Source: Apostichopus californicus | Lineage: Eukaryota > Echinodermata > Holothuroidea > Aspidochirotida > Stichopodidae | Assembly (NCBI GenBank): GCA_020650975.1 | Contig: JAIPMN010026631.1 | Span: forward strand, 1-24,743 | Reading direction: 5' to 3' | Length of the DNA stretch: 24,743 nucleotides | Shown: one piece after another, positions 11,201 through 20,300 of the stretch | How positions within the stretch are numbered: the first letter of the stretch is position 1 | Layout of the letters: each line of letters starts with the position of its first letter | Translations under genes and position numbers: made by a program | Notes under the pieces: generated by a model | Seen by the model: only the letters and a program-made list of their open reading frames with translations | The model's database searches: none | What the model was told of the DNA's origin: nothing

Positions 11201-12920
11201 TGATGTTCCTCTTTTCAAAGAAGACAAAATATTTCAAAAAATCGCCGTAGGCCTCAAACCTGTGTTCAGTGTCCTTGAAACAAAGGTTGTGGAAACTAGA
11301 ATTGAGAAAAGACTTGTTGAATGGTCAATCTTTAATAGATTTTGATGAGAGTCGAAGCTATCTTCATGATTTCTTATGCCTATTAGAGTGATTAGGAAAA
11401 TGTTGTTCATAGGTGTCTGTAGAATTTTAAAACTGAAAAGATTGAAGAAAATTTTGGAAATATGAGGTACACCACATTAAATATTTGCAAATGTCTTACA
11501 AAATTTGCAATACCTGCTTCAATCCAATGCTGTATGAAACAAAACAATCAAACTTTGCAAGTCAACTCTATCATATGACAAGGCTTCTTCATAAGTTCTC
11601 AGTATCTTAAATATATTTAAAAACAGAGTGAGTACAATGTTACATATATATGTTTAATAGAAGGGTAGGCTTACTGCAGGAACTGCCTCCAACTCCCTTT
11701 CCTTGGCTTCTCGAAGAATCTGTTCAGCTGTGATCTGCATTTCAGCAGGCATCTTGTTTTTCACCTGTAAAATATAGGAAAGAAATTAGTAAACACAGTT
11801 CAGACATTTAACAGACAGTTATTACTGTAACATTTGTACAGTATATGGCTTTAATCCTCTCAATATTGACTTATATGGACTTCTTTCTTTTGTACTGTTT
11901 CATAAGCAGTGTGGTTCGGCGATAAAGTAAAACGTAGGTACATAAGATCTATATAACTCAAGACCTGTATAGGGATAAGAATTTTTATAAACATAATGAC
12001 TCCCTGCTTTTATATGAACAAAAGAGAATGCCTAGGATAACAAAGAAACACATGATTGCTTAATCATAATGACCAGCTACGCATGCCAGAGGCATTCCAC
12101 AAAAAGGTGGACAAGGATTTGCAAAAAATATAGTTATTCATTTATCAAAAAATTGAATGAATCTGGATATGGTACACCGTGACCTTCATTTGATTAATTT
12201 TGTTTTTTGATGAAATACTAATATCCTCCATTAATTAATGCTAATTAAACAGAACAAGAGCAGTTTTAGCATCATGAATGTGACATGGAGCTTTGTGTAG
12301 CCTTTACAAGATGAGTTTTATACTGAACTCAAACCAGGTGGGACATAATGTAAGGAGTTGAGACCCATACCTTACAAAAGTTAAACTTCCATGACTTGCT
12401 TAAATTTTCATATTATGCGTTCACAAATATTTGTATGTCACGTCCGTGACTTTCTAGAATGTACTTGTTCAAGGAATGCAATTGCTGTACTTTTTTTCAA
12501 TCTCTTACTTCTCATTGTAATGGAAGAGCAATGAAAAGCCAAGATATTGTGCAAAATTAGAAATTTCTAATAAATTACATTTGTAATTAGCCAATTATGT
12601 CAAAGATGTGACATTTTGTCACGGACGGGACATTTTTGTGATAATATATACATTTTGTTGCTATATCAGGACGAGTCTATGCCTATATATTTTTAACTAG
12701 TATTGATGAACTACACTAATCGTTGTTCGCACAACTGGTACCAGACCTTAGTAGTAAGGCAGTGTTGAACACGTTCTATGTTACCCCAAGTTTGGCTTCA
12801 CGAGTATTGTTATTCATTGGTATAACAATATTATAATTGTGATAATTCTCTAAAATATATATTTACCTTCGCGACTTTCGGCATCTTGCTTTTGCCTCCA
12901 ATTGATGTTATGTTCGCCAT
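2271..12920 (-). CDS. CRNKL1: Crooked neck-like 1 (Clf1/Syf3), HAT-repeat spliceosome factor; 15 coding exons, 673 aa
   Basis: CRNKL1 is a nuclear scaffold of the NineTeen-complex-associated group, needed for spliceosome activation. Exons in mRNA order: 12867-12920, 11675-11764, 10752-10906, 9969-10052, 9396-9525, 8584-8695, 7444-7622, 6269-6430, 5581-5781, 5056-5196, 4522-4668, 3923-4117, 3309-3464, 2919-3011, 2271-2393. All junctions keep frame and total 2022 nt with the stop. About 15 HAT motifs (W..Y...E type) run from W85, for example [18 protein letters not shown] and WIKFANFEE. The N-terminus carries the conserved [15 protein letters not shown] basic stretch, [10 protein letters not shown] (about 618-627), is a likely nuclear signal. 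The C-terminus has the conserved [13 protein letters not shown] and [10 protein letters not shown] and ends earlier than human. Length is close to the fly and short human forms (about 690-700 aa). Intron 6 is U12-type. Start: first ATG, followed by family-like MPKVAKVKNK. Confidence 0.97.
6528..6570. repeat. Short direct repeat, 17 bp at 26-bp spacing
   Basis: AAATAAAGGTAGCAGTT occurs at 6528-6544 and again at 6554-6570, a small local duplication in the intron just upstream of CRNKL1 exon 8. Confidence 0.85.
6905..7375. repeat. Decayed minisatellite-like tract with ATAGTGA core
   Basis: About 470 bp of CRNKL1 intron 7 is built from loosely repeated words such as ATAGTGA, GATAGT, GGTAGTGAG and GATGGTTAT. 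No copy is long or exact, so this looks like an old, diverged simple or tandem repeat. It is purine-rich on the plus strand. Confidence 0.5.
7623..8583 (-). other. CRNKL1: U12-type AT-AC intron 6 of CRNKL1 (minor spliceosome)
   Basis: On the minus strand the donor reads GAAAGAT|ATATCCTTTG, matching the U12 consensus ATATCCTT. TTCCTTAAC at 7634-7642, a textbook U12 branch site, lies about 12 nt before the acceptor TTTAC|TTGTATATG. Splicing AT to AC joins T|TT and yields [14 protein letters not shown], matching the conserved CRNKL1 sequence at that position. No GT-AG pair nearby restores this frame. The intron is 961 nt. The element is seen in sequence; use of the minor spliceosome follows from known U12 rules. 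Confidence 0.93.
7643..8582. other. Body of CRNKL1 intron 6
   Basis: Apart from the U12 signals at its ends I see no exon, RNA gene or clear repeat. The small minus-strand frame at 7844-8047 has no recognisable similarity. Confidence 0.6.
10907..11674. other. CRNKL1 intron 2
   Basis: AT-rich intron with GTAAGCC donor and CTTATCTCACAG acceptor read on the minus strand. No exon, repeat or RNA gene was recognised inside. The 63-codon minus frame at 10999-11190 looks like chance. Confidence 0.6.
11765..12866. other. CRNKL1 intron 1
   Basis: This 1.1-kb first intron separates the 18-codon first exon from exon 2 (minus-strand donor AAG|GTAAAT). It carries the inverted-repeat element described at 12421-12641 and is otherwise featureless. 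Confidence 0.6.
12421..12641. mobile_element. Possible MITE-like element with imperfect inverted ends, about 221 bp
   Basis: The left end runs TCACAAATATTTGTATGTCA then CGTCCGTGAC. The right end, 12618-12641, runs GTCACGGACGGGACATTTTT then GTGA. The arms are inverted copies apart from a few mismatches and a small indel, ending in TCACAAA and TTTGTGA. The spacer is about 170 bp with no coding potential. I could not find a clear target duplication, so the superfamily is not assigned. It may instead be a plain inverted repeat. Confidence 0.5.
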
Positions 12921-13680
12921 TTTTATATTCTGCTGAGTTCCTTCGGTTATATGGGTGAAAAAAGAAAGACCAAAAGGTGACCGATTCCACTGCGTGTGCG
13001 ACAATACCAACTGCAGTGTTCAAATTGGGATTTTACATGTCGCCGCGTCAAAGAGTTTGTAGGTTATCACTCAGTCGATTGCGTAATACAATAGAGTTCT
13101 GCCGGGGAAAAACAAACTGGTGCAAAATTGTCAAGAGACTACACAGGTAATTTTACGGAATCGCACACCTATTATTTAATTTTATCAGCAAGCATTGCCT
13201 TGGTCAGAATTTCTTGATTACGTGATGGTGTTTTGCGGCAATGTTGGTTTTCTATCGAAGTTTTCTGGTAATGGCAACCGATCCAGACTTCTGCATGAAT
13301 ACCAATTAAGTTGACTAACGACGATGAAAGCTAAGCCTAGGTAAGTTAGACTACCCATAGAAATGCAAGCCTTAGCTTTTTTTCGAGAGTTTGGCGAACA
13401 CATCCACGATTATTCGAATAATAATTAGTCTACACTGCAGAAGCAATGGGACTTTCAATGGTTTGGCAAATACGAGCTGCAATAATGTTTCGAACAGTGG
13501 TAGGATGTCACTATAGGGCTAGGGCTTAAAGGCATTGAAGACTCTCCCCAAACCGCGTGCGGCCATCTAAAAAAGTAAACTTTCTGTTGCTTGCAAGTGA
13601 CGTTTTGTTCGTGTCGCTACAAAATGTAGACAGTAATGAAACGTGATACCTTAATTGTTATCTTTAGCCGGACCTGACAT
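12921..13680. promoter_or_regulatory. Probable bidirectional CRNKL1/FANCL promoter
   Basis: The space between the divergent genes is visibly richer in CpG than the flanking introns. Examples are GTCGCCGCGTC near 13040 and ACCGCGTGCGGCC near 13550. On the minus strand a CCAAT box (plus-strand ATTGG, 13024-13028) lies about 105 bp before the CRNKL1 ATG. GGCCATCT near 13561 resembles a YY1 site, and GTGACG at 13597 a CRE half. No good TATA box stands out for either gene. A shared CpG-rich promoter is typical of head-to-head housekeeping genes. The arrangement is seen; promoter activity is inferred. Confidence 0.6.
13200..13340 (+). other. FANCL: Candidate non-coding first exon of FANCL (5' end unknown)
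   Basis: The first coding exon of FANCL starts at a splice acceptor (CCTTAATACAG, ending 14303), so at least one upstream exon is expected. The strongest upstream plus-strand donor is GCCTAG|GTAAGTTAG at 13341; a weaker one is ACACAG|GTAATTTT at 13147. An ATG at 13324 spliced from here would give a short out-of-frame uORF, not an N-terminal extension. The left boundary is a guess. Confidence 0.3.
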
Positions 13681-14303
13681 GTCCATCGCTGTATCGTTTG
13701 TATACTGTGCTGTGTGTATTGACCGCAGCTGTATGTACTGACTGTACACTAGTGTCTAATTATACCGACGGTAGCAAGCTGTGTGTGTATTTTCTGGGAT
13801 TGATGGTGGTGTTTAACACTTCTGTTACACCTCATTCGAAACTAGGTCAAATTACCGGCATTAGACGTTTCTTTTTGCGCGAGTCTTCACACCCTTTAAT
13901 CTTTAATTCATAAGCTCATGTCAGGTTGTGATGAATTGGGATCCCATCTGTTGTCAGTGCAATTGTGTTTTACTTTTCTTCCTCTTCGGAGTAAATACTA
14001 CTAGATAAAGTTGAGTTAAAACTTTATGTGGGATTGTCAGTTCAAATGAAGATGGTGATCTTGCTCATTTACCTGAGTGTTGGTTCAATAAGCGTTGCAC
14101 TAGATAAATAAGGGTTGCATGCTTATTCACCAGATTGTAGGTTAAATATGCCGGATGTGATGCTTACAGAGTTGTGAATGTATTAACTATGTCTGACTTT
14201 TAGTGTGGTATAAATTTGTTCGATCAGCATTTTCAATTTTTGTTTTAGCTCATAAATTCTTTCGCATTTGATGAAAGCAATTTTTTCTTTTCCCTTAATA
14301 CAG

Positions 14304-14336
14304 TATCTGGTGCAGCAAAATACAAAAGGAGTAAAG
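14304..14336 (+). other. FANCL: 5' UTR part of the first coding exon of FANCL
   Basis: These 33 nt lie between the acceptor (pyrimidine tract then AATACAG at 14303) and the start ATG. They contain no stop in the FANCL frame, so an upstream in-frame start is not formally excluded. The strong context AAAGATGG and the family-like length favour the chosen ATG. Confidence 0.6.
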
Positions 14337-17300
14337 ATGGCTGCTATGCATTCCTTGTTCCCATTGATGCTTCCATTGGACGTAAACCAATTGAAATATG
14401 ATGGATTTATACAAGTAAAGGTGATAAGGAAGTTTCATATTTCAGACCAAAACTATTATTAAAGATAATTCTGAGTGCTGATAGGAAAATAACCTTTATG
14501 TTGTGTTATAAATGACAGACATTGTCTGAAGTGCTTTTGATGACAAACAAGCAAAAATGAACAAACTATTAATAGAAAGATTAACTTTAATCAGAGTCAT
14601 GCCTCTGAGGAAGCTCCTCGTCACTTAAGTTAGGGAAAGTAGTTTAAATATGTCTTCTTTTTTTCTCTTTGACATAAGGGAACTTTGAAGACATTGACAA
14701 TGTTAACTTGTTGATAGAGAAGAGCTCTGTACGTCATTAAATGATATAATAATATGGTATAATGGCTATATTGGTAGAAAATATGAAAGCAAAAAGTTAC
14801 GATCAGTACAGTTTAAAACAGCTAATTTGCAAAGGTAGCTTCCTTGAAGATGAGAGCCACAAATATATCCCTTGACATTGAAGTTTTCCATATTCCCATC
14901 AAATATATTCATAAGGAAAAAACCTCTTTTAAAGTACTTTGTGAAAATGTTTACTTATAAGTTTGCACATTGGACAACATTTTATTTGACTTTCTAGCAT
15001 AGTTAGTGAAGGGAAGTGTGAAGCAGAGCTGGGGTAAGGTCACCCACCAAATTGGGATGACAAGAACCCATAAAAGAAGATGGCACCACTTCTGGGATTT
15101 CTTATATCTATTACCTAGTGAGGGTAGTAAGAACAGCCTCAGACCAGATAATTAGCACTAACAGCTTCATCCTGAGTGCTCCCGCCAAGGCAACATACAC
15201 GCAAACCAGAACAACAGTTTTCTTCACCAGGAGTTCTCCAAAAAGGGAAACTATTACTTCATTATTTTCGTCCATTATTGCATATAATTTTTCGACAGTT
15301 ACCAGGTCTCTATGTAGACTCAATTGTGTTTGAGCGTGCAACCTCATCAATCTCGGTCAGAGAGTGCGTGGCCTACCTCCAGTGAAAGTAGTGCAGATAT
15401 ACAATTTTACAGCTCACTGTTGGAGGAATATTCTACTAAAATAAACCTTTCTCCAGCAAAGCTGGTCAAATAACATTGAAATAGGCACCTTCTCCTTAGA
15501 AACTCTGTCCAACCAAAGCTAAAGCCAACAAGTTACATTAAAACTGGGTAACTCGCGGCAATCAGGGGAATACGTTCACATGCAGAGAACTGGGTTTGAA
15601 GTAGTGAGGAGGGTCTACGGCAATTGTCAATGCCTAGACACCCTGCCCAGCTGGAGGAGGCTAGGCAAAGGTCTCCACATGCAAATAACAATGAGAGGTT
15701 TCTACGTCTTATAACTTACTAAGTACAGTAGGTGTGGCCTAATCAGTACACTAAATTAGGAATTATGATTGTACTGATGATGCTTTAACTATACTGTACA
15801 AACTGTAAACATGAATAATAAACTAATATAGTTTCTTCAAGTGAATCTAAACAGTTTCCAGTAATTCTAAGTAAAGTCTGCATATAATTTACGTTCTTGT
15901 TCACTTTTATCCAACACACGCAGGAACAATAATCTGTGAAAATTCTCATATCAGTAAAATCATTTTAAAAAAAGAGGAAAACAATGAGTTTCTAAGAATA
16001 TAATTAATTACTCTTTGCATAATGGTTTCCTTTTATACCCAACAGGACAAAGAATTTAGAATAAGAATCGAAATTCCGAAAGACAAAAGCTTGAAGAACC
16101 TCAGGTGATCTTGTGCTCAATCTAACATTAGGAATGCTTTGTAGTGTTCTGTGATTGAGCAGTATTGACAAAAATTGTACCATCCCGTACTACTTTTGCA
16201 GTTAGTGTTTATAAGTTGTTGTGTCACATTGATTGCTAGGTGATATTTTGTTAAAATTTTGATTACTTTACATAATTTGAGAGAAGAAGGACAGAAAAAA
16301 TCAACGGAAAGTCCAACTGGAACTTTTTAATTGTTGATTTTAACGTAATAGGCCAATCTGTAATTTGTAGGCTTCGTAGCATAACTTTTAATCAGACCCC
16401 CCCTCCCCCCCCCCCCGGAAAACATACATATTCTATACCCTCCACCTTTAACATTAAAATGTCTCACAATGAGACCTTGAAGAAATGTCCAGTTTATTCA
16501 ACTGATAGTACGACCCCATTGGTGTACCAAATTCAACTACAATGTGATCTAACCATTCATTAACTGTACATTGCTGAATTTCCTTAAAAACTAAAATGAT
16601 TGAGATTTTTTAAAACAAGTGTTTTTCATGTAATTATATTAAACTCTCATTTTTACTGGTGGGCTATGTTTTGATTCTCCTACAGGCTATATGGAGACTG
16701 GCAACTGGTTCATCATCTTAGAGGATATGAGGACCTGGTAAAAACTAGATTACAGTCAGTTCCAGATGTCACTACCTTTATGATTGAACTTCAAAATATC
16801 GTGGTAGGTAGTAACAGATAACAGATTTCTTATTAACTCATTTTAACTCTTCATCCTTTATCCTTAGTCAGGTCATTATCATTCTTCAGAACTGATAAGG
16901 AAAAATGCTTCTTTGCTCACTCAAAAGGTACAAAATATGCTATAATGTGAAGATTTATTCAGGTGAAGCATACTCTTAGTTATTGGTTACATATCCTCAA
17001 ATCAGAAGAAAGCACACTGCATTAAAGCTTCTGAGGATTGTGGCTTCCCAATGACTAATTGGGTTCAATTAGGATGCCAAATTAACAAATGGACCTCAAT
17101 TTTCTTTCAAACAAAGTATGTACATCTGATCTTCTCTTTCTTCTCTGTTTGCAGCAAAGTACAATAGATTCTTCCAAGACTCCTGAGGCTATAATAGAAA
17201 CATTAGATACATCTGTGTTTCCAAGAGTAATTCAAGATATTGATGAGATTGGGTGGCACAGGTAATATGCTATAGACAACATTGGGCAGCAGGGAATCTT

Positions 17301-20300
17301 TTTAATGGTTGTCCGTTTATCAGAGACAACCAAATGTCTGTTTGGACAACCAAAAAATCATCGTCTGTGGTCACCCGGACAGATTAACGTAAAATGCATA
17401 CAGTTGTGTTGCTAAGCAGGCTAGGCCTATCCTCAAATAGGTAAAATGATAAATTGTTGTCATCCTCCATCAATCTGGAGATATTGCAAGGGGGGGGGGA
17501 TTGGTGGGGGGGGGGTTAATGGCCCAAAGTTGTTGTATCATTCACCACACCTACAAATCTCTCAAACAGTAAAAAATTTGCCATTTTTTTGTTAATATTT
17601 GGCTACATTTTTCAGACAACTAAATTTGCTGTTTCTCCAAGAGACAGACACAGGTTAGATGCTATCATGGAAACCTGCCTAAATATAGGTCATATGCTGT
17701 CATAAAAAACTACTAAAAGCAGTAATTTTTGGACTATCATGGGTGGAGGGTTGCAAAGAGTTCTTGGGAGTAGTTGGTTCTGGGATATTAGCTTTTAACT
17801 GCTCAGAGGACTTAAGCATCTTCGTGCAGTGGCATTCATTATGAGTGGTTTCTTAAACTTACTAAATATAGGTATTGGATGATTTTACTCTATAAGTTTA
17901 AGTTAAGTTGACATTTTATTCTTAAAGCTGTACTAGACCAAAGCTGAAAGACTTTTTCTAATTTCTTAAAATTGTTAACATTTTGGTGCCTAAAGTTGAA
18001 GAAAAAGTACATGGACGATTCAGTATAATAACAGGCATGTGTTTTTTTCTTTTGCATATAGAGTGACTTATGTTGATTCCAGCTTTTGTAAATTTCATTT
18101 CACCTCTACGGATTCTGGAAAGAGAGAGCACACCCTACAAGTAAATATTTCCTCAAAGGTAAGCATTAGAATGGTCTAGATTTACTAATTATTTGATAAA
18201 GAAGAGCTACAAATATATAAAGAGGGTTTATTATTCTGAGTTTCCGTATTGAAAACAGTCGTGTGGAAGATATTGGTTATGTGCAATATTGTTTTTTAAT
18301 GGGGGTAGCTTATCAAATTCCTGCACAACAGATGAAGTGAAACCACTGGATGTTACCAGCTTAATGAAGCTTGCTGGTACAAACTTACCAATACCTTTGC
18401 ATCTTTGGGTTAACTGTGCCACAGCATGGGCAGAATCGCTATTTGTCCATTAATGCAATGTATTGTTTTACCAGTCATTTGTGAGTGACAGAATAATGCT
18501 CAACTGTGGTCTGAAGTTTATTATTCTCATCTTTGTAAAATTTGACTTTCTTAGACATTTTACTACAGTTGTCATTTCTTTTATGCAACTAGACATAAAA
18601 GCTTTATTTCAAGAGCCCCAACCTGAAATATCTTGCTCTGATCTCTGGGATACTAAGCAGTAATATCAGAACTGGAGATAACTATAGAACAATTGCATCG
18701 AAATATCTGCGTGTCTATGTCTCTTAAATTTGACCTTGATGTGAGCTATCCCAATGAAAAATGATGTAATCATGATAAAATTCACAAAAATTGATTGGAA
18801 ATGAATTAAGTACAAGAAGTGAATGTATTACTTTTAAAAAGGTTCAAAGAGAGAAGAAGCATTCCGATTTTAAATTTTGTTTTTGTTGCCATAGTATCCA
18901 CTGGAAGTGCCTGATTGTACAGTAGATCTTCCCCAGTCTTTTGTGCCTCAGTGGTCTGAACAGGTCTGTAGAATTCCTTTGATTTTTAATGTATGGAACA
19001 GTATTGTCACTGTGCACTCACCTTAAATTAGCAAAGGAATGTTTGGGTACAAATGAAATTACTTTTGCTCTGTTTCAATTTTATTGATATAATTTTCCAG
19101 TCAGTTTTCCACTGTCCATTTACAACAAATTATTGTGACAAATTAACAACAGTCAGTCTTGAATAACTTTTGGTATCAGTATAGGTTAACATATGGACAC
19201 GAGACATTGAGTGTGAAGAAAGTGGGATCTTATGTAAAAGATTTGTGAAAGAAATAAAGATCATATACTCAAATACTTTGGCCGTGACTCATGAGAATAT
19301 ATGTGATGCCACAAGTGCATAATGTGAAACTCAATAACTGACAGGCGGTGATTGCTGTAGTTGAATATTCTGTATTAAACATTTTTGAATTTCTTTATAT
19401 TTGTTCAGCTTTCACATAAGTAAGCATTTACAAGGTATCTAAAATTTGATGGTCTGTATGCTAGTAGTATGCATAACAGAGATTGTCTGAGATCACATAC
19501 AGTAGAGGAGTTTCCATAAAATCAGCCAAACGTATTATCTGTGAGAGATGTTCATGACTTCAGTACGTACCTGTGAACAAATATGTCCTCCATCCCCCAG
19601 CTTTAGTAATGTAACATAACCTTGGCCTCAAAGCGTCTCATAATATCACTGACAGATGGATACTATTTGTTAGTGCTGTTAGTTTAATAGATTTCAACTA
19701 GGATTTCATGTTTGAGTGAGCTGAATGATTCTACAGGCAGCAAATATCAGTTTTGATTTTTAACTTCTTTTTGTTGGTTTCTACAAGTTATAGAGGATCT
19801 CTCTAATACTAAAGTTTTGGAATAATTTCAAGTACCAGATGTGAACATAACACCTACTGCGTAAAACTCTGAGTAATCAAAGGTCTAACGTAGCTGTCAC
19901 CAGCTCATCATCTAGCCTTATTCTCTCGTTAACACAGACCTCTCTGAAACAGCTTCTGCAACAATTTGAGGAGTTTATCGAGCAATTTAATGACCTTTGG
20001 TTCCAGTTGGAAGAATTTGACCAAAGAACTGTCGTTATTGAGCCAGAGAATCCAAGAAAATCTGACCTTAGTCGGAGAGTTTTCCTAGGTAAGTCAACTT
20101 AACAGATGGGTTCAGGTCTGCAAACAGGTACCAGTGCTTTGTTTTAGATATTGTATTTGTAATTTTGAAAGTTCCAAGGTGAGATGGATATTTTTATAGT
20201 TGCAAAATCTACAAATATCTATCAGTTAAGCCTAGCAGGGGAATCTTTAGCATCATATACCTTAAAAACTTGTTAAATGCAATTCACCAGGGAGAGTCTA

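Noticed and set aside
13324-13340. ATG in the strong-donor candidate first exon as an alternative FANCL start
   Set aside because: Spliced to 14304 it runs out of frame and stops after about a dozen codons. At most it is a uORF.
18231-18422. Minus-strand 63-codon ORF in FANCL intron 5
   Set aside because: No recognised domain, no splice context and no family resemblance. Treated as a chance open frame.
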